The notes under the pieces are model-generated. The model ran no database searches, had not been told where the DNA came from, and saw nothing but the letters and a program-made list of their open reading frames with translations. A stretch of 64,000 bases of DNA from Paenibacillus sp. DMB5 (GTDB taxonomy: Bacteria > Bacillota > Bacilli > Paenibacillales > Paenibacillaceae), in the NCBI RefSeq assembly GCF_001517085.1, contig NZ_LRAC01000012.1, positions 1-64,000 of the forward strand, written 5' to 3'. Both the position numbers and the translations under genes were made by a program. Shown here one piece after another: positions 1 through 6,500 of this stretch; positions within the stretch are counted from its first letter, which is position 1, and every line of letters starts with the position of its first letter.

Positions 1-47
1 GTACTTGGACCGAAGGGTCCTGGGAGAGTAGGACGCCGCCAAGCGGA
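1..47 (+). rRNA. rrf: 5S rRNA, 3' end only
   Basis: The first bases match the 3' part of a Firmicute 5S rRNA, including the GAGAGTAGGACG segment and the terminal GCCAAGC. The rest of the gene, and presumably a whole rRNA operon, lies before the window. The tRNA cluster follows within 10 bases, as is typical of rrn-linked tRNA arrays in Bacillales. Confidence 0.85.
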
Positions 48-53
48 TAATAT

Positions 54-129
54 TCCCTGATAGCTCAGTTGGTAGAGCACTCGACTGTTAATCGAGTTGT
101 CACAGGTTCGAGTCCTGTTCGGGGAGCCA
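54..129 (+). tRNA. tRNA-Asn (GTT)
   Basis: Full cloverleaf with acceptor TCCCTGA paired to TCGGGGA, anticodon GTT at 87-89, a TTCGAGT T loop and encoded CCA. First tRNA after the 5S gene. Confidence 0.95.
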
Positions 130-130
130 T

Positions 131-206
131 GCTCTCATAGCTCAGCAGGTAGAGTGCTTCCATGGTAAGGAAGAGGTCACCGGTTCGAATCCGGTTGAGA
201 GCTCCA
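131..206 (+). tRNA. tRNA-Thr (GGT)
   Basis: Acceptor GCTCTCA pairs with TGAGAGC. The anticodon loop ATGGTAA gives GGT. CCA is encoded. Confidence 0.95.
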
Positions 207-218
207 CAAATTTTTTTA

Positions 219-293
219 GGCCCGTTGGTCAAGGGGTTAAGACACCTCCCTTTCACGGAGGTAACAGGGGTTCGAATCCCCTACGGGTCACCA
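219..293 (+). tRNA. tRNA-Glu (TTC)
   Basis: Acceptor GGCCCGT pairs with ACGGGTC. The anticodon loop CTTTCAC gives TTC. CCA is encoded. Confidence 0.95.
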
Positions 294-321
294 TTTATTT
301 AATGCTTTTGGTTATACATAC

Positions 322-397
322 GGAGGCTTAGCTCAGCTGGGAGAGCATCTGCCTTACAAGCAGAGGGTCGGGGGTTCGATCCCCTCAGCCTCCACCA
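322..397 (+). tRNA. tRNA-Val (TAC)
   Basis: Acceptor GGAGGCT pairs with AGCCTCC. The anticodon loop CTTACAA gives TAC. CCA is encoded. Confidence 0.95.
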
Positions 398-443
398 TAA
401 TCGTTTTCCTATTGAAACGCTTATGGGAGATATGTTACATTAT

Positions 444-517
444 AGGGGATTCGCCAAGTGGTAAGGCAACGGACTCTGACTCCGTCATCATAGGTTCGAA
501 TCCTATATCCCCTGCCA
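444..517 (+). tRNA. tRNA-Gln (CTG)
   Basis: Acceptor AGGGGAT pairs with ATCCCCT, the discriminator is G and CCA is encoded. The anticodon loop CTCTGAC gives CTG, so it reads CAG. The more common tRNA-Gln of Bacillales has TTG. Confidence 0.9.
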
Positions 518-522
518 ATTGC

Positions 523-595
523 GAGCCATTAGCTCAGTTGGTAGAGCACCTGACTTTTAATCAGGGTGTCGAAGGTTCGAGTCCTTCATGGCTCA
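523..595 (+). tRNA. tRNA-Lys (TTT)
   Basis: Acceptor GAGCCAT pairs with ATGGCTC. The anticodon loop CTTTTAA gives TTT. CCA is not encoded: CTT follows the discriminator A, so CCA must be added after transcription. Confidence 0.95.
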
Positions 596-614
596 CTTGA
601 TTAAAAAGTACTCT

Positions 615-698
615 GCGCGTGTGGCGGAATGGCAGACGCACCAGACTTAGGATCTGGCGTCGTAAGACGTGGGGGTTCAAGTCCCTTCACGCGCACCA
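615..698 (+). tRNA. tRNA-Leu (TAG)
   Basis: Class II tRNA with a long variable arm. Acceptor GCGCGTG pairs with CACGCGC. The anticodon loop CTTAGGA gives TAG. CCA is encoded. Confidence 0.95.
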
Positions 699-706
699 CT
701 TAATAT

Positions 707-781
707 GCGGACGTGGCTCAGCGGTAGAGCATCGCCTTGCCAAGGCGAGGGTCGCGGGTTCGATTCCCGTCGTCCGCTCCA
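707..781 (+). tRNA. tRNA-Gly (GCC)
   Basis: Acceptor GCGGACG pairs with CGTCCGC. The anticodon loop TTGCCAA gives GCC. CCA is encoded. Confidence 0.95.
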
Positions 782-788
782 TAATTTT

Positions 789-865
789 GCGCCCTTAGCT
801 CAGCTGGATAGAGCGTTTGACTACGAATCAAAAGGTCAGGAGTTCGAATCTCTTAGGGCGCGCCA
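789..865 (+). tRNA. tRNA-Arg (ACG)
   Basis: Acceptor GCGCCCT pairs with AGGGCGC. The anticodon loop CTACGAA gives ACG, presumably deaminated to ICG by TadA. CCA is encoded. Confidence 0.95.
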
Positions 866-871
866 TTTTTT

Positions 872-945
872 CGGGATGTAGCTCAGCTTGGTAGAGCACC
901 TGGTTTGGGACCAGGGGGTCGCATGTTCAAATCGTGTCATCCCGA
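872..945 (+). tRNA. tRNA-Pro (TGG), copy 1
   Basis: Acceptor CGGGATG pairs with CATCCCG. The anticodon loop TTTGGGA gives TGG. CCA is not encoded. The gene is identical over its whole length to the copy at 1047-1120, with tRNA-Gly(TCC) between them. Confidence 0.95.
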
Positions 946-956
946 TTTTCATCTTT

Positions 957-1030
957 GCGGGTGTAGTTCAATGGTAGAACTTTAGCCTTCCAAGCTAATA
1001 GCGTGGGTTCGATTCCCATCACCCGCTCCA
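957..1030 (+). tRNA. tRNA-Gly (TCC)
   Basis: Acceptor GCGGGTG pairs with CACCCGC. The anticodon loop CTTCCAA gives TCC. CCA is encoded. Confidence 0.95.
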
Positions 1031-1046
1031 TAATTTTATATTGTTT

Positions 1047-1120
1047 CGGGATGTAGCTCAGCTTGGTAGAGCACCTGGTTTGGGACCAGGGGGTCGCATG
1101 TTCAAATCGTGTCATCCCGA
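1047..1120 (+). tRNA. tRNA-Pro (TGG), copy 2
   Basis: Identical duplicate of the tRNA-Pro at 872-945, again without encoded CCA. Last tRNA of the array; the array terminator follows. Confidence 0.95.
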
Positions 1121-1143
1121 TACTACAGCTTAGGCTGACAGAA

Positions 1144-1169
1144 ACTCCTACTTCGGTAGGGGTTTTTTG
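1144..1169 (+). terminator. Intrinsic terminator of the tRNA array
   Basis: Stem CTCCTAC/GTAGGGG with a TTCG tetraloop, followed by six T residues. It lies 24 bases after the last tRNA. Confidence 0.85.
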
Positions 1170-1211
1170 TTATGTTCAAATGTCCTTCAATTAAGAGAAA
1201 TGACTATGATG

Positions 1212-1223
1212 GAACATATGTTC
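1212..1223. promoter_or_regulatory. LexA/Din-box-like dyad
   Basis: The perfect dyad GAACATATGTTC matches the core of the Gram-positive SOS box (CGAACATATGTTCG). It lies between the tRNA terminator and the stop codon of the minus-strand immA-like gene, so it is not at an obvious promoter. LexA binding is inferred from sequence only. Confidence 0.35.
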
Positions 1224-1225
1224 TG

Positions 1226-1657
1226 TTAATCCTCTAAAAAAAAGCGAACCTCGGGCGGAATCCCGATTCGCAAGTAATAGCTTTTTACAGCTTCATCCTG
1301 ATCCGGCAAAGTACCGGATGAAAGCAGCTTTACAGCAAAAAGATTGGCCTGGCGTTCAAGCTTGCCCGGGCTGAAAAAAGAATGCTCCTCCAGAAAAAAA
1401 CGGTTTATACCTTTATGAAGACGGTCATGTCCCAGTTCATGCGCACAAACAAACCGCTGCCACTCCGCAGGAAGCCCGTTATGAATGACGATAAATCTTC
1501 TTCTCAGCTTACGGTAATATAATCCCTTTGTACCCGTTCCCAGATCCATGAACCGGATATGAATACCCAGTGCCCGGGCAAGTTCGAACGGATTGTTGGT
1601 CTTATACTTTGTAATCAGATTATTAATTAGCTCATCCATATTGTTCACCCGCAGCAT
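1226..1657 (-). CDS. ImmA/IrrE-family metallopeptidase (XkdA-like)
   Basis: 143-residue protein with the zinc-peptidase motif HELGH near residue 70, preceded by a strand rich in aromatic and basic residues, as in the ImmA/IrrE family. Family members cleave or inactivate a partner XRE repressor, which is encoded directly upstream on the same strand (30-base gap). PBSX carries the equivalent pair xre-xkdA. The likely role is relief of repression of the tail operon under stress, which is inferred from the pairing. An internal ATG at 1639 (MDELINNL) could be the true start, because neither start has a strong Shine-Dalgarno sequence. Confidence 0.85.
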   Translation of the reverse strand: MLRVNNMDELINNLITKYKTNNPFELARALGIHIRFMDLGTGTKGLYYRKLRRRFIVIHNGLPAEWQRFVCAHELGHDRLHKGINRFFLEEHSFFSPGKLERQANLFAVKLLSSGTLPDQDEAVKSYYLRIGIPPEVRFFLED

Positions 1658-1688
1658 GTAAAAGTAAGTTATAGCCCTGATTAGTTGT

Positions 1689-2153
1689 TCACTCCCGATA
1701 ATCCGGACTATTCGGATTATCCGAAAGGTGTTCGGGTTTCTTTCGTTTGTTCATCTGCTTGGCTTCCCAGAACAGGCCGGTCAGCACATCCTTGATCCGC
1801 TGTTTGTCTTCCTTGTTGAGCGGAATCCCGTCAAACATCAACTCCCCGTCATCCTCGAGCATTTTGCGGAAATCCCGCTTATCCCTGCTTGTTGCCCAAT
1901 CGGGAACCGGGTTGTCATTGCTGCTGGTGCCCTGCTCCGGCAAATAGCCTGCCTGACCCATTAGCTGATCATAGGATGCGCCTGTTGCTTCTGCAATCTT
2001 GCGAAGTGTAGCGGGCTTGGGAACACCCCGTAATCCATTTTCAATCCGTGAAATCTGCGAGCCGCTTATGCCGGCTAAGGCAGCCAGCTGATTAATACTC
2101 AATCCCTTCGCCTCACGGATTTGCTTCAAATATCCTCCGAATGTATCAGTCAT
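1689..2153 (-). CDS. XRE-family repressor of the tail island
   Basis: 154-residue protein with an N-terminal HTH_3 domain (about residues 5-60: LKQIREAKGLSINQLAALAG) and an acidic C-terminal part. The start at 2153 is chosen because AAGGAG lies just upstream. The open frame extends to 2258, but that extension is hydrophobic and has no ribosome site. It is divergent from the ArpU-type activator and paired with an ImmA-like peptidase. By analogy with Xre of PBSX it should repress the late operon. Confidence 0.88.
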   Translation of the reverse strand: MTDTFGGYLKQIREAKGLSINQLAALAGISGSQISRIENGLRGVPKPATLRKIAEATGASYDQLMGQAGYLPEQGTSSNDNPVPDWATSRDKRDFRKMLEDDGELMFDGIPLNKEDKQRIKDVLTGLFWEAKQMNKRKKPEHLSDNPNSPDYRE

Positions 2154-2211
2154 CGTAAACCACTCCTTATCGCCTAAATACACAAGCCTGTTGCTAATAA
2201 TATAAACCAAC

Positions 2212-2253
2212 ATTGCCAAAAGATAAACAACAATGTCTATTATATTGCCAAAA
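2212..2253. repeat. Direct repeat ATTGCCAAAA in the xre promoter region
   Basis: Two identical copies of ATTGCCAAAA (2212-2221 and 2244-2253), spaced 32 bases apart, lie in the divergent intergenic region. They may be autoregulatory operators for the XRE protein. No binding evidence can be seen beyond the repetition and position. Confidence 0.4.
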
Positions 2254-2310
2254 AGCAAGAAAGAGAGAGTATGACTTCTTTATTTGCCCGAAAATGAACA
2301 AAAACGGGAT

Positions 2311-2367
2311 TTTACGTTTGAATCCGAAGATGGTATATTATAGGAAAATACGAACAGAATACGAACA
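2311..2367 (+). promoter_or_regulatory. Predicted promoter and repeat operator of the arpU-like gene
   Basis: TTTACG at 2311-2316 and TATATT at 2334-2339 are 17 bases apart and resemble a sigma-A promoter with a weak -35. Two copies of AATACGAACA (2347-2356 and 2358-2367) lie exactly where transcription would begin, 11 bases (one helical turn) apart. That placement suits repressor binding. Confidence 0.45.
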
Positions 2368-2447
2368 AGTAGAATTTTAGCATACTTCCCGGAAAATTGC
2401 TGCCGCTAACTGAAAAATCATTTACCCCCAAAGGAGTGCATACAACA

Positions 2448-2960
2448 ATGAACCTTTCTACGCTACCTGAATTGGATCGCCGCCGGACACAGATTACTAT
2501 AGAAAATATGCTGGAGAAGTACCGGATATTTAAAACGGTCACTTTTGAAGCGAAAGAAGCAGGAATTACTTATTCATACACAGAGAGATTCCATGGCGCG
2601 ACTAATAAGATTACTGACCAGACCGCAGCAATTGCAGCACACAACGTTGATGTGCCAGCTGCCCGAAGAGCCTACTGTGCTGCATTGGACAGTGTAGTAG
2701 ACAGGCTAGCGCCCAGGGAGCAGCAGCTTGTACGTGAGCGTTATATGAGAAGGGATGAGGTGTACGATTACACTATATATAACCATGTGTTTGATCCACC
2801 GGTCAGTAAGGACACTTACGTAAAGATAAGGTCCAAAGCTTTCTATAAGATGGCACTTGCATTAGCAGACCTTGAGCTGCTCTCATTGGGCTCAATGCTC
2901 AAGTCTGGTGCAGCAGTTAACAGTGGACCGGCGGAGCATGCAGAGCTGACCTCCCGGTAA
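2448..2960 (+). CDS. ArpU/Xpf-like phage late transcription activator
   Basis: 170-residue protein with a sigma-70 region 4-like C-terminal half (about residues 90-150: LAPREQQLVRERYM followed by a helix-turn-helix with conserved Tyr). This matches the ArpU/RinA class of late activators and the role of Xpf in PBSX. The start at 2448 has AAGGAG 11 bases upstream; the longer open frame from 2397 has no such signal. It probably switches on the downstream tail and lysis operon. It is divergent from the repressor and followed by its own terminator, so it is a separate transcription unit. Confidence 0.75.
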   Translation: MNLSTLPELDRRRTQITIENMLEKYRIFKTVTFEAKEAGITYSYTERFHGATNKITDQTAAIAAHNVDVPAARRAYCAALDSVVDRLAPREQQLVRERYMRRDEVYDYTIYNHVFDPPVSKDTYVKIRSKAFYKMALALADLELLSLGSMLKSGAAVNSGPAEHAELTSR

Positions 2961-2982
2961 GCCTACAGCAAATATGTAAATT

Positions 2983-3009
2983 GCATCGTCTCTAGAGACG
3001 GTGCTTTTT
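2983..3009 (+). terminator. Terminator after the arpU-like gene
   Basis: CGTCTC-TA-GAGACG stem extended by GCA/TGC pairs, then a run of seven T residues. Confidence 0.85.
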
Positions 3010-3377
3010 TTGTGCAGTCAGATAGCATGCTTCAGACTAAAGCTGAGAATATTGCTGCATGCTTTTAACCTCCCTGAAACCTCCCCGCGGCAGCCAAAAG
3101 CTATCCTGAAATCAGGTGGAATACCGGCTTCATGCGGAAATAAAGGGAGTATGATTATAACATGGCAAATGAAGCAAAAAGACACCGCAGGAGCATGAAT
3201 GCTCTGCTATAATCCTTACCGGTTAGCGGCTTAAGGGAACTGAAGCGGTGAAAGCTCTTTTGATCAGAGGCCATATCTTGCAGCGGATATTATCCATTAC
3301 CGGATAATATCGTTTTTATTTCAGCAGACAGGAGGAATGAGCACACAGGCAATGCTTAACAGAAAAGGGTGACGAAG
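3010..3377 (+). other. Late-operon leader region, no convincing gene
   Basis: About 370 bases between the activator and the first tail gene. The short frame at 3001-3198 starts in the terminator T-run and has no ribosome site, so it is not called. The region should hold the late promoter used by the ArpU-like protein. It ends in a strong hairpin at 3286-3318 just before the tail operon. Confidence 0.4.
3286..3318 (+). terminator. Strong hairpin in the late-operon leader
   Basis: Perfect 10-bp stem GATATTATCC/GGATAATATC with a six-base loop, followed by GTTTTTA. It lies 60 bases upstream of the first tail gene. It could be a terminator or attenuator that the activator must overcome. Confidence 0.6.
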
Positions 3378-3809
3378 ATGAAAATGGTACAACGGCTGCG
3401 CGAGCATATTACGGCAGCGCTGAAGTCAGCTTATCCGGAGCTGCCTCTGGATGTGGACGGGGAGAAGCCGCAGTCAGCCTACTTCAGGCTGGAGCTGATC
3501 TCGGCTGTCTACGACAGGCAGCGGGAAGGCAGATATATGGCAGTCTACAAGTTTGGCATCCGCTATGAACAAGGAGGTCTGCTGGACTCTGAGGAGCTGG
3601 CTGACGGTCTCTGTGAAGCGCTGGCTGTTCAGAGCCATGCTGACCCTGCCTTCCGTGTAATGAGGCAGGCCTGGGAAGCGGGAAAAGACGGCAGCGGGCC
3701 TGTGTTCACAGTCGACTACATGCTGTATTTGCAGAAACAGGAGCAGGGGCAGGGACAAACAGATGCCGTGCTGATGGGGCAGATAATGGAAGGAGCATAT
3801 GTGAAATGA
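3378..3809 (+). CDS. Phage tail terminator-like protein (XkdI-type)
   Basis: 143-residue protein that opens the tail operon directly before an XkdJ-like ORF and the sheath. It is a mixed alpha/beta protein with no membrane segment. The position and size fit the PBSX XkdI/tail-terminator family, which caps the tail tube. ATG 3378 is chosen over GTG 3369 because AAGG sits 9 bases before it. It overlaps the next gene by four bases (ATGA), showing translational coupling. The family call rests on context and general resemblance. Confidence 0.65.
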   Translation: MKMVQRLREHITAALKSAYPELPLDVDGEKPQSAYFRLELISAVYDRQREGRYMAVYKFGIRYEQGGLLDSEELADGLCEALAVQSHADPAFRVMRQAWEAGKDGSGPVFTVDYMLYLQKQEQGQGQTDAVLMGQIMEGAYVK

Positions 3810-3982
3810 ATACAGATGAAGCGGAACTGGGCAGGTTCGGCAAAAAACAGATTATGAGCTCGTCCCTATTTTCACCGCAAGAAAAAGATGTGATGGATGT
3901 AGTACTGCAGGATGGCAATGGATACACGCTGGATGAGGCAAAGGAAGGTATTAAGCTTTTTTTAACTAAGGAGGTTTTCTAA
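3806..3982 (+). CDS. Small XkdJ-like tail operon protein
   Basis: 58-residue protein starting MNTDEAELGRFGKKQIMSSS, coupled on both sides: its start overlaps the upstream stop, and its TAA overlaps the ATG of the sheath gene. It is acidic and helical, with no recognised domain. PBSX has a small gene, xkdJ, at the same position between xkdI and the sheath gene xkdK. The function is unknown. Confidence 0.6.
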   Translation: MNTDEAELGRFGKKQIMSSSLFSPQEKDVMDVVLQDGNGYTLDEAKEGIKLFLTKEVF

Positions 3983-5304
3983 TGGCTGGCGGAACATGGA
4001 CAACACAAAATAAGGTACGGCCCGGAGTATACGTAAATGTAGCCTCAAACGGAAGCATTACAGGTAAGATGGGGGACCGCGGCATTACAGCCCTGGCGCT
4101 TACGCTGCCTTGGGGGGAATCCGGAGCTATTGTAAAGCTCACCCCGCAGGATAATTTCAGCCGTCTGCTGGGCTATGACCTGACAGAACCAGTGCTGCTT
4201 CCTGTAAGGGAAGCGTTGAAGCGTGCAGGCACCCTGCTGCTCTACCGCCTGAATGAAGGGGTTAAGGCAGGAGTGAGCAGTAACGGGCTGCAGGCAACAG
4301 CCAAGTTCGGCGGGGAGCGCGGAAATGACCTGACAGTGGTGATTGAGAAGAACATTGAAGATAATGCACTTTTTGATGTGAAAACACTGCTTGGCAGGGC
4401 TGAAGTGGATAAGCAGACAGTGGCTGGTGCAGCTGATCTTATAGAAAATGAGTATTTGCTGTTTAAGGCCAACGGTCCGGGGACGCTGACCCTGTCAGCC
4501 GGAATGCCTCTGACTGGCGGTGAGAATGGTACAGTAAATGGCGCACAGCACAGTGATTTTCTGGCTGCGCTTGAGGTTCAGGATTTCCAGACCGTCGGGC
4601 TGCTGTCACAGGATAACACGCTGAAGGCACTGTATACCTCTTATGTAAAACGTCTTCGGGATACAGAGGGCAAGAAGGTGCAGGCCGTGCTGTCTGACTA
4701 TCCTGCGGCTGACCATGAAGGCATAATCAGTTTGGCCAATGGTGTCGTGCTGGCCGACGGTACAGTGATTGATAAAACCACAGCGGTAGCCTGGGTAGCA
4801 GGTGCTGCGGCTGGTGCTGCAGTTAATGAATCGCTGACCTATCAGTCTTACGATGATGCGGTTGATGCCGATGTAAGGCTCAGCCATTCCGGAACAGTAG
4901 CGGCGCTGACAGAAGGACAAATGCTCTTTACGTACAGCAGCGGCCGTGCGGTGGTCGAGCAGGACATCAACAGCTTCACTTCTTTTTCACCGGATAAGGG
5001 GAAGGTTTTCTCCAAAAACCGTGTTGTGCGCGTGCTTGACGGGATTGCCGGTGACTTGAAGCGTATTTTCGAACAAAACTTTATTGGCAAGGTTGCCAAC
5101 AATGAGGATGGACGGGCACTGTTCTGGGCCCAGTGTGTCACCTATATGAATGATCTGCAGGCACTGGGTGCTATCGACAGCTTCAATTCGCAGAGTGATA
5201 TTGTGGTATCTGCGAGTGCCGACAGTGACAGTGTTGTTCTGGAGGTTGCTGTGAAGCCGGTGGATTCCGTGGAAAAAGTATATATGAAAGTGAAGGTGGT
5301 TTAA
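3982..5304 (+). CDS. Contractile tail sheath protein (XkdK-like)
   Basis: 440-residue protein with the sheath N-terminus (GTWTTQNKVRPGVYVNV), central domain and C-terminal DLQALGAI/DSFNSQSDI segment typical of Bacillus XkdK/YqbK sheaths. It forms the contractile sleeve around the tube. Its presence makes this an R-type, Myoviridae-like tail rather than a flexible one. Ribosome site AAGGAGG lies 12 bases before the ATG. The next gene, the tube, starts one base after the stop, consistent with high co-expression. Confidence 0.93.
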   Translation: MAGGTWTTQNKVRPGVYVNVASNGSITGKMGDRGITALALTLPWGESGAIVKLTPQDNFSRLLGYDLTEPVLLPVREALKRAGTLLLYRLNEGVKAGVSSNGLQATAKFGGERGNDLTVVIEKNIEDNALFDVKTLLGRAEVDKQTVAGAADLIENEYLLFKANGPGTLTLSAGMPLTGGENGTVNGAQHSDFLAALEVQDFQTVGLLSQDNTLKALYTSYVKRLRDTEGKKVQAVLSDYPAADHEGIISLANGVVLADGTVIDKTTAVAWVAGAAAGAAVNESLTYQSYDDAVDADVRLSHSGTVAALTEGQMLFTYSSGRAVVEQDINSFTSFSPDKGKVFSKNRVVRVLDGIAGDLKRIFEQNFIGKVANNEDGRALFWAQCVTYMNDLQALGAIDSFNSQSDIVVSASADSDSVVLEVAVKPVDSVEKVYMKVKVV

Positions 5305-5305
5305 G

Positions 5306-5776
5306 ATGGCGTTTCTAAAAGCTAGTGATACCCTCTCCGGCCAGGAAGGCCGCGCATATGCCAAGATCGGCTCCCAGGTGGAGGAAATGTTCTATGTGAA
5401 GACACTCGAAGCAACTGTGGAAAAGCAGAAGGCTGAGGTGAAGACGCTGGGCCGCCGCGGGGTGCAGCATAAAGCAACCGGATGGTCGGGAAGCGGGACC
5501 ATGACGATTTTTTATATGACCAGCCGTTTCCGGCAGATGATGCTGGAATATATGAAAACAGGGGTGGACCAGTATTTCGATATTGAAGTCACGAATGAGG
5601 ACCCGTCATCCAGCGTAGGGGCCCAACGGATTATTCTGAAGGGCGTTAATCTGGACAGTGTAATTATGGCTTCCCTGGATACAGAGTCGGATGCGCTTGA
5701 GGAGGAGGTCAGCTTCACTTTTGAGGATGTAGAGCTGGCACAGTCTTTTAGCGCTCCGGCGGGCTCCAGCCTGTAA
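5306..5776 (+). CDS. Tail tube protein (XkdM-like)
   Basis: 156-residue protein of the XkdM/YqbM core-tail family. It shows the conserved QVEEMFYVKTLEATVEKQKAEVKTLGRR-type N-terminal region (about residues 24-50) and FTFEDVELAQSF near the C-terminus. It polymerises into the inner tube. It sits immediately after the sheath gene, as in PBSX. A 109-base gap with a GC-rich hairpin separates it from the chaperone gene, perhaps setting the high tube and sheath yield relative to later genes. Confidence 0.92.
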   Translation: MAFLKASDTLSGQEGRAYAKIGSQVEEMFYVKTLEATVEKQKAEVKTLGRRGVQHKATGWSGSGTMTIFYMTSRFRQMMLEYMKTGVDQYFDIEVTNEDPSSSVGAQRIILKGVNLDSVIMASLDTESDALEEEVSFTFEDVELAQSFSAPAGSSL

Positions 5777-5885
5777 GAGACAGCCAGGAACAGAGTTTAA
5801 TCAGATGTAAGCACGAACAGGCCCGGACGCAAGAGCTGGCGGCGGGTCTTTGCTTCGTCTGCACATTTCATTAGGAGGAAAGACA

Positions 5886-6308
5886 ATGAGCGAATTGAGT
5901 ATGTTTTTTGCACAAAATGCGGCATGTGATACAACTGAGGAGTTTGTGGTGTCCCAGCGTTTCAAGGATAAAGAGGGGACAGCTGTAGCCTGGAAGCTTC
6001 GCAGCATGACCGAGGATGAGAACCAGGATTGCCGTAAAGCCGCCACCCGTAAGGTGAAGGGGAAAAACGGCGCCTACACCTCTGAAATCGACCCTAACGA
6101 TTACATGGCCAAGCTTATGACAGCCAGTGTCGTACATCCTGATCTGAAAAATGCCGAGCTCCAGCGCTCCTACGGGGTGATGGGCGCGGAGGCGCTCCTG
6201 CGGAAAATGCTGCTTCCCGGTGAGTTCGCTGCGCTCGGTGAACGGGTGCAGGCGCTGAACGGTTTTGGCACAGATATGAACGAGCTGGTGGACGAAGTAA
6301 AAAACTGA
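5886..6308 (+). CDS. Tail assembly chaperone, short form (XkdN-like)
   Basis: 140-residue acidic helical protein with MSELSMFFAQNA at the start and a C-terminus ending NELVDEVKN. It lies between tube and tape measure, where contractile tails encode a chaperone (XkdN in PBSX, gpG in lambda). The start at 5886 follows TAGGAGGAAAG; the longer frame from 5850 lacks a signal. The last codons before the TGA are gta-AAA-AAC, forming a slippery heptamer. A longer frameshift product is therefore likely (see 6305-6487). Confidence 0.85.
   Translation: MSELSMFFAQNAACDTTEEFVVSQRFKDKEGTAVAWKLRSMTEDENQDCRKAATRKVKGKNGAYTSEIDPNDYMAKLMTASVVHPDLKNAELQRSYGVMGAEALLRKMLLPGEFAALGERVQALNGFGTDMNELVDEVKN
6299..6305 (+). 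promoter_or_regulatory. -1 ribosomal frameshift site A_AAA_AAC
   Basis: In the chaperone frame the bases read gtA AAA AAC TGA, a canonical X_XXY_YYZ heptamer placed immediately before the stop. A one-base backward slip opens a 60-codon frame. Tail chaperone genes of lambda-like and Bacillus phages use the same strategy. Confidence 0.75.
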
Positions 6309-6487
6309 TTAACGGGGGCGACAGTGAGGCAAATCTGGCCTACTACGCTCTCCATGAGCTTCATATTTTGCCGCACGAGCTGATGAGGCTGTCTGCGCGT
6401 GAGCGGGCGGCGGTGTATGCGATGATTGCTGTGCGGGTGGATAAGGAAAAACGCGAGCGTGCACGGAGTAAGGGAAAGAAGCGATGA
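6305..6487 (+). CDS. Frameshift extension of the tail chaperone (gpT/XkzB-like)
   Basis: After the -1 slip, translation continues for 60 residues starting LINGGDSEANLAYYALHELH and ending in a very basic tail (KEKRERARSKGKKR). The fusion would total about 200 residues. The extension has no good ribosome site at its own start, so it is best explained as the T part of a G/GT pair that binds the tape measure. The Y.L.L.P.E...L...E......MI.V core is typical of such extensions. Confidence 0.75.
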   Translation: MINGGDSEANLAYYALHELHILPHELMRLSARERAAVYAMIAVRVDKEKRERARSKGKKR

Positions 6488-6500
6488 AGGGGGTGAAGGA

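Noticed and set aside
65..1115. Short ORFs across the tRNA array
   Set aside because: They overlap well-folded tRNA genes on one or both strands and have no ribosome sites.
1..2300. tRNA-integrated prophage with att sites
   Set aside because: No integrase and no direct repeat of a tRNA 3' end flanks the tail island.
3001..3198. 65-codon ORF after the arpU-like gene
   Set aside because: It begins inside the terminator T-run and has no Shine-Dalgarno sequence.
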